A stretch of DNA of 32,542 nt from Streptomyces albidochromogenes (lineage in GTDB: Bacteria; Actinomycetota; Actinomycetes; Streptomycetales; Streptomycetaceae). This document shows, one piece after another, positions 1 to 8,795 of this stretch. The stretch is from NCBI RefSeq assembly GCF_005981925.1, contig NZ_VBVX01000042.1, positions 1-32,542 of the forward strand, in the 5' to 3' direction. Each line of letters opens with the position of its first letter. The stretch's first letter is position 1. The notes below the pieces were generated by a model. It worked only from the letters and a program-made list of their open reading frames with translations. It had not been told where the DNA came from and ran no database searches. A program made the translations under genes and the position numbers.

Positions 1-19
1 AGATGTGTATAAGATACAG
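1..19 (+). other. Sequencing adapter remnant (Nextera/Tn5 mosaic end)
   Basis: Bases 1-19 match the Tn5 mosaic end used in Nextera libraries, AGATGTGTATAAGAGACAG, at 18 of 19 positions (T instead of G at position 15). The orientation is the one expected for adapter followed by insert. The bases fit no CydB sequence, while the frame becomes clearly CydB-like immediately afterwards. The window therefore begins at an untrimmed contig end. Confidence 0.93.
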
Positions 20-221
20 GTTCCCGAACGTCATGCCCTCCTCGCTGGACGCGACGTGGAGCCTGACGGTCACCAACGCCTCCTCCACGCCGTACACGCT
101 GAAGATCATGACCTGGTGCGCGGGGATCGCGATGCCCGTGGTGCTGCTCTACCAGGGCTGGACGTACTGGGTGTTCCGCAAGCGGATCGGCACGCAGCAC
201 CTCGCCGACGCGCACCAGTAG
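20..221 (+). CDS. cydB: Cytochrome bd ubiquinol oxidase subunit II, C-terminal end (partial)
   Basis: Only the last ~67 residues are present. The visible protein starts FPNVMPSSLDATWSLTVTNA and includes one membrane segment (about IMTWCAGIAMPVVLLYQGWTYWVF) followed by the basic tail RKRIGTQHLADAHQ, the usual CydB ending. CydB is the membrane subunit that, with CydA, forms the high-affinity bd-type quinol oxidase used at low oxygen. The 5' part is missing because the contig starts here; an apparent ATG at base 3 is adapter-derived and should not be used as a start. The stop is 3 bases before the cydDC start, so the two genes are co-transcribed, as is normal for cydABDC operons. Confidence 0.9.
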
Positions 222-224
222 GGG

Positions 225-3200
225 ATGTTTCACGTGAAACCGATCGATCCGCGTCTGCTCCGGTACGCCCGTGCCACCCGCTTCTTCCTGGCCGCGGTGG
301 TGGTCCTCGGGCTGGCCGGGGCGGGCCTGGTCGTCGCCCAGGCGATGCTCATCGCCGAAGTGGTCGTCGGCGGGTTCGAGCGGGGGCTGGACGGCGCCGC
401 CCTGCGTACGCCGCTCCTGCTGCTGGCGGTGGTCGCGCTGGGGCGGGCCCTGGTCTCCTGGCTGACCGAACTCGCCGCGCACCGGGCGAGCGCGGCGGTC
501 AAGTCGGAGCTGCGGGGACGGCTGCTGGAGCGGGCCGCCGCGCTCGGGCCCGGATGGCTGAGCGGACAGCGGGCCGGTTCACTGGTGGCGCTGGCGACGC
601 GCGGCATCGACGCGCTCGACGACTACTTCTCGCGGTACCTGCCCCAGCTCGGGCTGGCCGTCGTCGTACCGGCGGCGGTGCTGGCACGGATCGTCACCGA
701 GGACTGGATCTCGGCGGCGGTGATCGTGGGCACGCTGCCGCTCATCCCGCTCTTCATGGTCCTCATCGGGTGGGCCACCCAGGCCCGGACGGACCGGCAG
801 TGGCGGCTGCTGTCACGGCTGTCCGGGCACTTCCTCGACGTCGTCGCCGGACTGCCGACGCTCAAGGTGTTCGGGCGGGCGAAGGCGCAGGCCGAGTCGA
901 TCCGGACGATCACGGCCGAGTACCGGCAGGCGACCATGCGCACACTGCGCATCGCCTTCCTGTCGTCGTTCGCGCTGGAGCTGCTGGCGACGCTGTCGGT
1001 GGCCCTGGTCGCCGTGGGCATCGGCATGCGGCTCGTGCACGGGGACCTCGACCTGTACACGGGGCTGGTGATCCTGGTGCTGGCCCCCGAGGCGTATCTG
1101 CCGCTGCGCCAGGTCGGAGCGCAGTACCACGCGGCGGCGGAGGGCCTGGCCGCCGCCGAGGAGATCTTCGACGTACTGGAGACGGCGCCGACGGAAACGG
1201 CGGGCGGCGGTGACGCGCCCGTGGGGACGCTGCGGGTCGAGGGGGTGACGGTCCGGCACGCGGGGCGCACCGAGGCGTCGCTGGACTCGGCGTCGCTGGT
1301 CGTGCGCGAAGGCGAGACGGTCGCGGTCGTCGGGCCGAGCGGCGTCGGCAAGAGCACGCTGCTGAACGTGCTGCTCGGGTTCGTCCCGGTGGACGGGGGA
1401 CGGGTCGTCGTCGGTGACGGTCCGGGCGCGGTGGATCTGGCGGCCGTGTCGATGGAGCGGTGGCGGGAGCGGATCGCGTGGGTCCCGCAGCGGCCGTACC
1501 TCTTCGCGGGAACGGTCGCCGACAACGTACGGCTGGCGCGGCCGGACGCCGACGCGGCGGCGGTGGCGGCGGCGCTGCGGGACGCCGGGGCGTACGACTT
1601 CGTGGCGGCGCTCCCCGAGGGCGCCGAGACGCGCCTCGGGGAGGACGGCGCGGGGCTGTCGGCCGGGCAGCGCCAACGGCTCGCCCTCGCCCGGGCGTTC
1701 CTCGCCGACCGGCCGCTGCTGCTGCTGGACGAGCCGACGGCCAACCTGGACGGCGAGACGGAAGCCGGAATCGTCGACGCGGTACGGCGCCTGGCGGCGG
1801 GCCGCACGGTGGTCATGGTGGTGCACCGGCCGGCGCTGCTGGCCGCCGCGGACCGCGTGGTGGAACTCGCGCCCCCGCGCGGCGCACCGGCGGCTCCCGG
1901 CCACCCGGCCGGGGCGGGCTCCGGCGGCCCCGCGGCGGCGGGTGCGGCAGGTGGCGCGGTACGTCCGCTCCCGGAGGCGGGCGACGGGCTTCCGCACGCG
2001 GCCTCGGGGGCCGGCACCGGCGTCGCTGTTGGTGCCGTGGGGACCGCGAAGAGCGGCCCGGCGGCCGGGGGCCGGCGAGGCGTACTGGGGCGGGTCCGGG
2101 ACGGGGGCCGGGAGTTCCGGGGGCGGTTGAGGCTCGCTCTGGCGCTCGGAAGTCTTGCGCTCGGCTCGGCCGTGGGACTCATGGCCGTGTCCGGGTGGCT
2201 CATCTCGCGGGCGTCCGAACAGCCCCCGGTGCTCTATCTGATGGTCGCCGTCACCGCGACCCGCGCCTTCGGCATCGGACGCGCCGTCTTCCGGTACGCC
2301 GAGCGGCTCGTCGCGCACGACGCCGTGCTGCGGATGCTCGCCGAGACGCGCGTCGCCGTGTACCGGCGGCTGGAGCGCGTCGCGCCCGCCGGGCTGCGCG
2401 AGACGCGGCGCGGTGACCTGCTGTCCCGGCTCGTCGCCGACGTCGACGCGATGCAGGACTACTGGCTGCGGTGGCTGCTGCCCGTCGGCGGCGCCGTGGT
2501 CGTGGGCGCGGGCTCCGTCGGGTTCACCGCGTGGCTGCTGCCCGAGGCCGGGGCGGTGCTGGCCGCCGGGCTGCTCGTCGCCGGGGTCGGCGTCCCGTGG
2601 CTGAGCGGGGCGTGCGCCCGGCGGGCCGAACGGCAACTGGCGCCCGCACGCGGCGTGCTGGCCGCACGGATCGTGGAACTGCTCGGCGCCGCCGCGGAGC
2701 TGACCGTCGCCGGTGCGATGAAGCGGCGTACGGCAGGGGTCGGGGAAGCCGACGCCGAGCTGACGCGGATCGCCTCCCGGGGCGCCACCGCCACCGCCCT
2801 CGGCAGCGGCCTCTCGTCACTGGCCTGCGGGCTGACCGTCGTGGCCGCCGCGCTCGCCGGAGTGCAGGCCGTGCACGACGGGCGGCTGTCCGGGGTGACC
2901 CTCGCCGTCGTCGTACTGACTCCGCTGGCCGCCTTCGAGGCCGTCACCGGACTTCCGCTCGCCGTGCGGTACCGCCGGCGCGTCGAGCGAGGCGCGGAGC
3001 GCGTGTACGAGGTGCTGGACGCGCCGACGCCGGTGCGCGAGCCGCGGACGCCCGCTGCCCGGCCCGCGTCGCCGTTCCCGCTGGAACTGCGCGGGATCGG
3101 CGCCCGGTACGCCGGGCAGGAGCACGACGCCCTGGCCGGTTTCGACCTGACGCTGGAGGCCGGCCGGCGCGTCGCCGTGGTCGGCACCTCCGGCGCCGGC

Positions 3201-3848
3201 AAGACGACGCTCGCCCAGGTGCTGCTGCGCTTCCTGGACGCTCGGACCGGGACGTACACGCTCGGCGGAGTGCCCGCCGCCGAGCTCGACGGCGACGACG
3301 TACGCACGCTCGTCGGGCTGTGCGCGCAGGACGCGCACCTCTTCGACAGTTCCGTACGGGAGAACCTCAAGCTGGCCAGGACCGACGCCACCGACGCGGA
3401 ACTGCGCGACGCCCTCGCCGCCGCCCGGCTCCTGACCTGGGTCGACGCGCTGCCCGACGGGCTCGACACGATGGTCGGCGAACACGGCGCCCGCCTCTCC
3501 GGCGGCCAGCGCCAGCGCCTCGCGCTGGCCCGCGCCCTGCTGGCCGACTTCCCCGTGCTCGTGCTCGACGAGCCCGCCGAACACCTCGACCTGGCGACGG
3601 CGGACGCCCTGACCGCCGACCTGCTGGAGGTCACCGAGGGCCGTACGACGCTGATCATCACGCACCGGCTGCAGGGCCTGGACGCGGTGGACGAGGTGAT
3701 CGTGCTGGACGACGGCTGCGCCGTACAGCGCGGCCCGTACGCGGACCTCGTGGCGGCCGAGGGCCCCCTGCGGCGGATGCTGGAGCGGGAACAGGCGGCC
3801 GAACCCCTCAAGACCGGCGGAGCCCTCGGCGCCCGACTTTCGCCGTGA
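225..3848 (+). CDS. cydDC: Fused CydD-CydC heterodimeric-type ABC exporter
   Basis: The protein has 1207 residues: two complete ABC-exporter halves (membrane domain plus ATPase) in one chain, the normal actinobacterial fusion of CydD and CydC. Half 1: membrane segments within about residues 15-300, Walker A GPSGVGKST (370-378), signature LSAGQ (478-482), Walker B Asp502-Glu503. Half 2: Walker A GTSGAGKTT (987-995), LSGGQ (1091-1095), Asp1115-Glu1116. A Pro/Ala/Gly-rich linker of about 80 residues (roughly 560-640) joins them. CydDC proteins export reductant (cysteine/glutathione in E. coli) and are required for haem insertion into cytochrome bd; haem has also been proposed as a ligand. The start ATG at 225 lies 3 bases after the cydB stop and inside the parS palindrome. 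No good Shine-Dalgarno is visible beyond GGGG, which fits translational coupling to cydB. Confidence 0.95.
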   Translation: MFHVKPIDPRLLRYARATRFFLAAVVVLGLAGAGLVVAQAMLIAEVVVGGFERGLDGAALRTPLLLLAVVALGRALVSWLTELAAHRASAAVKSELRGRLLERAAALGPGWLSGQRAGSLVALATRGIDALDDYFSRYLPQLGLAVVVPAAVLARIVTEDWISAAVIVGTLPLIPLFMVLIGWATQARTDRQWRLLSRLSGHFLDVVAGLPTLKVFGRAKAQAESIRTITAEYRQATMRTLRIAFLSSFALELLATLSVALVAVGIGMRLVHGDLDLYTGLVILVLAPEAYLPLRQVGAQYHAAAEGLAAAEEIFDVLETAPTETAGGGDAPVGTLRVEGVTVRHAGRTEASLDSASLVVREGETVAVVGPSGVGKSTLLNVLLGFVPVDGGRVVVGDGPGAVDLAAVSMERWRERIAWVPQRPYLFAGTVADNVRLARPDADAAAVAAALRDAGAYDFVAALPEGAETRLGEDGAGLSAGQRQRLALARAFLADRPLLLLDEPTANLDGETEAGIVDAVRRLAAGRTVVMVVHRPALLAAADRVVELAPPRGAPAAPGHPAGAGSGGPAAAGAAGGAVRPLPEAGDGLPHAASGAGTGVAVGAVGTAKSGPAAGGRRGVLGRVRDGGREFRGRLRLALALGSLALGSAVGLMAVSGWLISRASEQPPVLYLMVAVTATRAFGIGRAVFRYAERLVAHDAVLRMLAETRVAVYRRLERVAPAGLRETRRGDLLSRLVADVDAMQDYWLRWLLPVGGAVVVGAGSVGFTAWLLPEAGAVLAAGLLVAGVGVPWLSGACARRAERQLAPARGVLAARIVELLGAAAELTVAGAMKRRTAGVGEADAELTRIASRGATATALGSGLSSLACGLTVVAAALAGVQAVHDGRLSGVTLAVVVLTPLAAFEAVTGLPLAVRYRRRVERGAERVYEVLDAPTPVREPRTPAARPASPFPLELRGIGARYAGQEHDALAGFDLTLEAGRRVAVVGTSGAGKTTLAQVLLRFLDARTGTYTLGGVPAAELDGDDVRTLVGLCAQDAHLFDSSVRENLKLARTDATDAELRDALAAARLLTWVDALPDGLDTMVGEHGARLSGGQRQRLALARALLADFPVLVLDEPAEHLDLATADALTADLLEVTEGRTTLIITHRLQGLDAVDEVIVLDDGCAVQRGPYADLVAAEGPLRRMLEREQAAEPLKTGGALGARLSP
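226..241. promoter_or_regulatory. parS: parS site (ParB binding) overlapping the cydDC start
   Basis: The sequence TGTTTCACGTGAAACC contains the perfect 14-bp palindrome GTTTCACGTGAAAC (227-240), the core of the bacterial parS consensus TGTTTCACGTGAAACA; 15 of 16 positions agree. It covers codons 1-6 of cydDC and dictates the N-terminus MFHVKP. In Streptomyces, ParB binds such sites concentrated around oriC to organise chromosome segregation into spores. It is the only copy I found in the window. Confidence 0.93.
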
Positions 3849-3860
3849 AATAGGACTTAT

Positions 3861-3866
3861 TAGGCT
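3861..3866 (+). promoter_or_regulatory. -10 box (TAGGCT) for leaderless kinase transcript
   Basis: TAGGCT ends 6 bases before the ATG at 3873 and there is no Shine-Dalgarno in the gap. This spacing places transcription start at or next to the A of ATG, the leaderless arrangement common in Streptomyces. No good -35 element is visible. Confidence 0.55.
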
Positions 3867-3872
3867 CGTGGC

Positions 3873-5588
3873 ATGCCAGTGGACGACGTGCCGGACCCGA
3901 GCGACCACCTGGAAGCCGCCACGCAGGCCGCCCGCAGCCTGCGCGGCCTGTCCACCGAGCTCACCGCGCGCGTCCCCCAGCTGCTGGAGGCCATGCGGTC
4001 CGTCGGCACGGGCCTCGAACTGCACTCCACCCTCGACCGGATCTGCGAGACGGCCGCCGAGCTCGCCGACGCCCGGTACGCGGCGATCGGCGTCGTCGAC
4101 GAGGAGCGCGACGGCCTCGCCGACTTCGTGACGTACGGCATGAGCGAGGAGCAGGTCGCACGGATCGGGCGGCTGCCCGACGGCCACCACGGGCTGCTCG
4201 GCGCGCTGGTCACCGACCCAGGACCGGTGCTCCTCGGAGACCTCACCGCCGATCCGCGCTTCGCCGGCTTTCCCGATCTGCACCCCACGATGCGGTCCTT
4301 CCTGGGCGTGCCCATCCGCGTACAGGGCGAGATCTTCGGCCATCTCTACCTCGCGGAGAAGCACGGCGGGGCCGGCTTCGACGACGACGACCTGCACATG
4401 GTCCGGGTGCTCGCCACCGAGGCGGGCATCGCCATCGGCAATGCCCGGCTGTACGAGGCGGCCCGGCAGCGGGAGCGCTGGATCGACGGGTCGGTCGCCG
4501 TCACCACCGCGCTGCTGTCCGGCGGTGACGCCGACGAGGCGCTCACCGTCGTCGCGGAACAGGCCCGCAGGCTGGCCGCCTCGGCCGCCGGAATCGTGCT
4601 GCTGCCCGCCGAGGGCGGCGGCCTGGAGATCGTCGCGGTGTCGGCCGACGACCCGTCCGACTCGCTCGGCGTCGTCGTCCCGCCGCGGAGCCCGATCGTC
4701 CAGCGGCTGCTCGCCGGCCAGGCGGTGTTCATCGGCGACTCGGCGAACGACCCGCGCATGATCACACGGCTGGCGCGGCAGTACGGGCCCAGCATGATGC
4801 TGCCCCTGCACAGCGGCGGCCGGGTGCTGGGCGCGCTGGCCACTCCCCGCGCGCGGGGCGCCAAGCCGTTCACGGAGGCGGAGCGGACGCTGGCCGCGCA
4901 GTTCGCCTCGCAGGCCGCGCTCGCGCTGATGATGGCGGAGACGCAGCGGGACCGGGAGCGGCTCGCGGTCTACGAGGACCGCGACCGGATCGCCCGCGAC
5001 CTGCACGACCTGGTCATCCAGCGGCTGTTCGCCACCGGCCTGATGCTGGAGGGCGCGCAGCGGCGGTCCCTCGTGCCGGAGGTGCGCACGGGGGTGAGCA
5101 GGGCGGTGGACGAGCTGGACGTGACGATCCAGGAGATCCGCACGGCCATCTTCGCCCTCCAGCAGGGTCCGGCCGAGGCGCCTTCGGGGCTGCGTACGCG
5201 GGTGCTGCGGGAGATCAACATGGCGGCGGTACCGCTCGGCTTCAAGCCCGGGCACCGGTTCGTCGGCCCCGTCGACTCGCTGGTCGGCGAGTACACCGGC
5301 AAGAACCTCATCGCGGCGCTGCGCGAGGCGCTGTCGAACGCCTTCCGGCACGCGCGGGCGTCCCGGATCGAGGTCGTCCTCGACGCCACGGCCGAACTGG
5401 CGGACGGGAGCCGCGGCGTGCGGCTGTCGGTCGCGGACGACGGGGTGGGCATCCCGGAGGGCGGCCGCCGCAGCGGACTGCGCAACCTCAAGCGGCGGGC
5501 CGAATCGCTCGGCGGCACGAGCCGGTGCGAGCCGGGGCTGGGAGAGGACGGCGGGGGTACGACGGTGGTCTGGGAGGCACCGCTGTAG
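3873..5588 (+). CDS. GAF-GAF sensor histidine kinase, DevS/DosS-like
   Basis: The protein has 571 residues, no membrane segment and the DevS/DosS layout: GAF-A (about 45-195), GAF-B (about 210-355), HisKA_3 dimerisation/phosphoacceptor helix with DRIARDLHD (phospho-His about 378), then the HATPase with N-box EALSNAFRHA (Asn489) and G-box DDGVG (522-526). In mycobacterial DosS the first GAF binds haem through a His in a short segment before FLGVP; here His137 in HPTMRSFLGVP occupies the same place, so haem-based O2/NO/CO sensing is plausible but inferred. No response regulator gene follows, so it is an orphan that must signal to a distant NarL/DevR-type partner. Its position behind cydDC fits control of low-oxygen respiration. 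It has its own -10 box just before the ATG. Confidence 0.9.
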   Translation: MPVDDVPDPSDHLEAATQAARSLRGLSTELTARVPQLLEAMRSVGTGLELHSTLDRICETAAELADARYAAIGVVDEERDGLADFVTYGMSEEQVARIGRLPDGHHGLLGALVTDPGPVLLGDLTADPRFAGFPDLHPTMRSFLGVPIRVQGEIFGHLYLAEKHGGAGFDDDDLHMVRVLATEAGIAIGNARLYEAARQRERWIDGSVAVTTALLSGGDADEALTVVAEQARRLAASAAGIVLLPAEGGGLEIVAVSADDPSDSLGVVVPPRSPIVQRLLAGQAVFIGDSANDPRMITRLARQYGPSMMLPLHSGGRVLGALATPRARGAKPFTEAERTLAAQFASQAALALMMAETQRDRERLAVYEDRDRIARDLHDLVIQRLFATGLMLEGAQRRSLVPEVRTGVSRAVDELDVTIQEIRTAIFALQQGPAEAPSGLRTRVLREINMAAVPLGFKPGHRFVGPVDSLVGEYTGKNLIAALREALSNAFRHARASRIEVVLDATAELADGSRGVRLSVADDGVGIPEGGRRSGLRNLKRRAESLGGTSRCEPGLGEDGGGTTVVWEAPL

Positions 5589-5686
5589 GAGCCGGCGGGA
5601 CCCCGGGCGGGCGGCCGGTAGGCCGGATGGCGGGACGACACCCCGGTGGCACCACCTCGGTGCACGGGTTCGGGCGGTGACCGGGA

Positions 5687-5692
5687 CACGAT
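5687..5692 (+). promoter_or_regulatory. Possible -10 box (CACGAT), leaderless M23 peptidase gene
   Basis: CACGAT ends 6 bases before the ATG at 5699. It deviates from TANNNT only at the first base, and no ribosome binding site lies between it and the ATG. Confidence 0.35.
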
Positions 5693-5698
5693 CCGTGG

Positions 5699-6820
5699 AT
5701 GCGCCTCGGACCCTGCCCTCGGCTGCTCGTGCCGGTGCTGTGCGTGCTGCTGTGCCTGCCCGCGCCCGCCGCCGCGGCCGTCCTCGCCGCTCCGGACGCC
5801 GCTCCCGCAGCCCTCGCCGCTCCCGCCGGTGACGACACGGCCTTCGACGGACACTCCGGCGGGCCCTCCGACAACCCCTCCGTCGGCGCCGAGGTGGCGC
5901 GGCTGTACGAACAGGCCACCCGGGCGTCGCGGACGTACGAGGAGGGCAGGCGCGAGGCGAAGGAGCAGCGGGCGAAGGCCCTGCGCCTGGAGCGCCTGCT
6001 CGTCCACGCCCGCAACGACATCGAGATCCTGCGCGGGGACGTGGGCCGCGTCGCGCGCGCCCAGTACCGGGCCGGCGGCGGCGGGATCGCGTACACCGCG
6101 AAGCTGCTCCTCGCCGACGACCCGCAGGAACTCATGGACGGGCACCGCCTCGCCTGGCAGGCCGAACTCGCGGTGTCCCGGATGCTGGCCCGCGCCGAAC
6201 GCGCCGAGCGCATGCTCGTCGAGGACGAACGACGGGCGAGCGCCGCCTGGCTCGACCTCGACGCGCGCACGGAGCAGCTGGCGTCCATCAAGCGGGCCGT
6301 CACCGCCAAGCTCGAAGACGCCCGGTGGAAGCTCCAGGGACAGGCGGACCGCAGCGTCTCGGCGGGGCGCTGCGCCGGCGCCGTACGCCTGGACGAGCAG
6401 GGGCCGCCCACCACACGGCCCTGGGTGACGCCCGTCGAGGAGTACGAGCTGTCCGCGGGCTTCGGCGGCGAGGGCGCGCGCTGGAGAAGCCGCCACACCG
6501 GGCAGGACTTCGCCGTGGACATCGGCACCCCGGTACGGGCCGTCGGCCAGGGCCGGGTCGTCTCCGTGTCCTGCGGGGGCGGCTTCGGCATCGAAGTGGT
6601 GATCGCCCACCCGGACGGCTACTACTCGCAGTACGCGCACCTGGCCGGCGTCATGGTCGACCAGGGCGAGCGGGTGCGCACCGGCCAGTGGATCGGCCAG
6701 GCCGGCACGACCGGCAACTCGTCGGGGCCGCACCTGCACTTCGAGGTGCGGCTCACCCCCCACCTGGGGTCGGGGATCGACCCCGCGCCGTGGATGCGCG
6801 AGCGCGGGGCGGGATTCTGA
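5699..6820 (+). CDS. Secreted M23-family peptidoglycan metallopeptidase with coiled coil
   Basis: The protein has 373 residues. A signal peptide (about 1-27, Leu/Ala-rich, ending PAPAAAA) directs export. A long charged helical region (about 60-210) looks like a coiled coil of the kind found in EnvC/NlpD-like or RipA-like cell-wall proteins. The C-terminal LytM/M23 domain carries the zinc-site pattern: RHTGQDF (His and Asp ligands), YSQYAHL, and GPHLHFEVR (HxH). M23 enzymes cut peptide cross-links in the cell wall; all ligands appear present, so it is probably active rather than a regulator. The gene stands alone and converges on the HAD gene with 21 bases between stops. The start is chosen because the signal peptide begins there. 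Confidence 0.9.
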   Translation: MRLGPCPRLLVPVLCVLLCLPAPAAAAVLAAPDAAPAALAAPAGDDTAFDGHSGGPSDNPSVGAEVARLYEQATRASRTYEEGRREAKEQRAKALRLERLLVHARNDIEILRGDVGRVARAQYRAGGGGIAYTAKLLLADDPQELMDGHRLAWQAELAVSRMLARAERAERMLVEDERRASAAWLDLDARTEQLASIKRAVTAKLEDARWKLQGQADRSVSAGRCAGAVRLDEQGPPTTRPWVTPVEEYELSAGFGGEGARWRSRHTGQDFAVDIGTPVRAVGQGRVVSVSCGGGFGIEVVIAHPDGYYSQYAHLAGVMVDQGERVRTGQWIGQAGTTGNSSGPHLHFEVRLTPHLGSGIDPAPWMRERGAGF

Positions 6821-6841
6821 GCCCCCGCCCCCGCCCACCTG

Positions 6842-7714
6842 TCACGGCTGCCGGTCGGCCAGGATCCGCTCGATGACCACCGCGACGCCGTCGTCGTTGT
6901 TCGCGACCGTACGGCCCGACGCGGCGGCCACCACGTCCGGGTGCGCGTTGCCCATCGCGTACGACGTGCCGGCCCACGCCAGCATCTCCACGTCGTTCGG
7001 CATGTCGCCGAAGGCCACCACCTCGGCGGGCGAGATGCCGCGCTCGGCACAGCACTGCGCCAGGGTGCTGGCCTTGGACACGCCGTAGCCGCTGATCTCC
7101 AGCAGCGCGGACGGGCTGGACCGGGTGACCGACGCGCGCTGGTCCGCCGTCGCGCGGGCCAGGGTGAGGAAGTCGTCGGGGGACAGCTCGGTGTGGTGGG
7201 CGAGCAGCTTGACGACCGGGGCGCCGGAGCCGGGAGTGGCCTCCGCGAGGAGCTTCTCGGCGGTGGCCACGGTCGCACCCGGGTCGAGGAAGAACGGCGG
7301 GTACTCGGGCTCGTAGTGGATGCCGGTGGAGAGCTCGACCGCGAACGACGTGCCCGGCGCGGCGGCGCGCAGCGCCACGACGACGGCGAGCGCGTCCTCG
7401 CGGGCCAGCGGGCGGACCTGGATCAGCTCGCCGCCCGCGTGCAGGTCGACGACAGCGGCGCCGTTGGCGCAGATCGCCAGGCCGTGGCCGTGGACGTGGT
7501 CGCTGACGACGTCCATCCAGCGGGCCGGGCGGCCGGTGACGAAGAAGACCTCGATACCGGCCCGCTCGGCAGCGGCGAGCGCGGCGATCGTACGGTCCGA
7601 CACGGACTTGTCGTCACGCAGCAGCGTGCCGTCCAGGTCGGTCGCGATCAGCCGCGGAGTGGTGGTGCCGGCCGGGGCCGGTCGGGCCTGCTGGGGGTCG
7701 GTCGCTGAGGTCAC
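6842..7714 (-). CDS. HAD-superfamily (Cof/IIB-type) phosphatase
   Basis: The protein has 290 residues from a GTG start (VTSATDPQQ...). Motif I is ATDLDGTLL, with the nucleophile and acid/base aspartates; motif II is the Thr in FFVTGRPARW; motif IV is FGDMPNDVEML. The large central cap is that of Cof-type HAD hydrolases, which dephosphorylate sugar phosphates, FMN or PLP. The substrate cannot be told from sequence. The open frame continues upstream to 7837, but the extension is Arg/Gly-rich and unlike the family; the GTG at 7714 is preceded at the leaderless distance by GAAGAT (7721-7726). A paralogue lies at 19606-20439. Confidence 0.88.
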   Translation of the reverse strand: MTSATDPQQARPAPAGTTTPRLIATDLDGTLLRDDKSVSDRTIAALAAAERAGIEVFFVTGRPARWMDVVSDHVHGHGLAICANGAAVVDLHAGGELIQVRPLAREDALAVVVALRAAAPGTSFAVELSTGIHYEPEYPPFFLDPGATVATAEKLLAEATPGSGAPVVKLLAHHTELSPDDFLTLARATADQRASVTRSSPSALLEISGYGVSKASTLAQCCAERGISPAEVVAFGDMPNDVEMLAWAGTSYAMGNAHPDVVAAASGRTVANNDDGVAVVIERILADRQP

Positions 7715-7720
7715 AGATCC

Positions 7721-7726
7721 ATCTTC
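7721..7726 (-). promoter_or_regulatory. Possible -10 box (GAAGAT) for the HAD phosphatase
   Basis: On the minus strand GAAGAT ends 6 bases before the GTG start at 7714. It matches TANNNT at the second and last bases only, so support comes mainly from the spacing shared with other genes in the window. Confidence 0.3.
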
Positions 7727-7871
7727 CCGTATGGAATGCACGGGCGTGCGAAGGGGCGCACATCTGAGACCCCGAAGGTGAGCGCGTGCGCCGGGGCCGG
7801 ATGCCCGCCCTGCCCCGCGCGCGCCACTGCCGCGCACCTCAGGGCCCGTGGGCCGGCGGCCCGGTCACGCG

Positions 7872-7877
7872 TAGGGT
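7872..7877 (+). promoter_or_regulatory. -10 box (TAGGGT) for leaderless flavin-oxidoreductase transcript
   Basis: TAGGGT ends 6 bases before the ATG at 7884, with no ribosome binding site between. This is the same arrangement as at 3861-3866. Confidence 0.55.
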
Positions 7878-7883
7878 CGGGAC

Positions 7884-8783
7884 ATGCGCCTGAGTACCGT
7901 GATACTTCCCATCCGCCGCTGGTCGCAGGGCGGCCGTGACGCCTGGCAGCGGGCCGAGCAGCTCGGCTTCCACACCGCGTACACCTACGACCACCTGTCC
8001 TGGCGGACCTTCCGCGACGGCCCCTGGTTCGGCGCCGTGCCGACCCTGACGGCGGCCGCCGGCGCCACTTCGCGCATGCGTCTGGGCACCCTCGTCACCT
8101 CGCCGAACTTCCGGCACCCGGTCACCCTCGCCAAGGACCTCATCACCCTGGACGACGTGTCCGGCGGACGCGTCACGCTGGGCATCGGCGCGGGCGGCAA
8201 CGGCTTCGACGCGACTGCGCTCGGGCAGGAGCCCTGGACGCCGCGGGAGCGCGCCGACCGGTTCGGCGAGTTCCTGCCGCTGCTGGACCGGCTGCTCACC
8301 GAGCCCGCCGTTACCCACACGGGGAAGCACTACTCCGCCGACGAGGCCCGCAACATCCCGGGCTGTGTGCAGCGGCCCCGGCTGCCCTTCGCGGTCGCCG
8401 CGACCGGCCCGCGCGGGCTGAGGCTCGCCGCCCGGTACGGGCAGGCCTGGGTGACCACGGGCGACCCGAAGCTGTTCGAGTCCGGTACGCCGGCCGAGTC
8501 GCTGGAGGCCATCCGCGGGCAGATCACCAAGCTGGGGGCGGCCTGCGCCGAGATCGACAGGGACGCCGCGGAGCTCGACAAGATCCTGCTCACCGGGTTC
8601 ACCCCGGAGCGGAGCGGTCCGCTGCAGTCCCTCGACGCATTCGTCGACTTCGCCGGCCGGCACTTCGCCCTCGGCTTCACCGAGATCGTGCTGCACGCCC
8701 CGATCCCCGACTCGGACTTCGCGGCCGACGAGAAGGTCTTCGAGCAGATCGCCACGGAGGGGCTGGCGCAGCTGGGTTCCTGA
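7884..8783 (+). CDS. Luciferase-like (LLM class) flavin/F420-dependent oxidoreductase
   Basis: The protein has 299 residues and spans a single bacterial-luciferase-type TIM barrel. Visible family hallmarks are the N-terminal strand MRLSTVILP, the YTYDHLSWR segment, the [42 protein letters not shown] core, and [22 protein letters not shown] near the cofactor site. Actinobacterial members often use coenzyme F420; some use FMN. The substrate is unknown. It is divergent from the HAD gene (169-base gap) and ends before a small hairpin at 8796-8812. It looks monocistronic. Confidence 0.85.
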   Translation: MRLSTVILPIRRWSQGGRDAWQRAEQLGFHTAYTYDHLSWRTFRDGPWFGAVPTLTAAAGATSRMRLGTLVTSPNFRHPVTLAKDLITLDDVSGGRVTLGIGAGGNGFDATALGQEPWTPRERADRFGEFLPLLDRLLTEPAVTHTGKHYSADEARNIPGCVQRPRLPFAVAATGPRGLRLAARYGQAWVTTGDPKLFESGTPAESLEAIRGQITKLGAACAEIDRDAAELDKILLTGFTPERSGPLQSLDAFVDFAGRHFALGFTEIVLHAPIPDSDFAADEKVFEQIATEGLAQLGS

Positions 8784-8795
8784 CGCCGGGGGCGG

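Noticed and set aside
813..2636. Long open frame on the minus strand opposite cydDC
   Set aside because: It is an antisense shadow caused by the strong third-position GC of cydDC; no family resemblance, no ribosome site, and cydDC fully explains the region. Similar shadows occur opposite the kinase, serS and pepP genes.
3849..3872. DevR/Dos box in the cydDC-kinase gap
   Set aside because: The GGACTTAT stretch resembles half a box, but no second half at the right spacing exists in the 24 bases.
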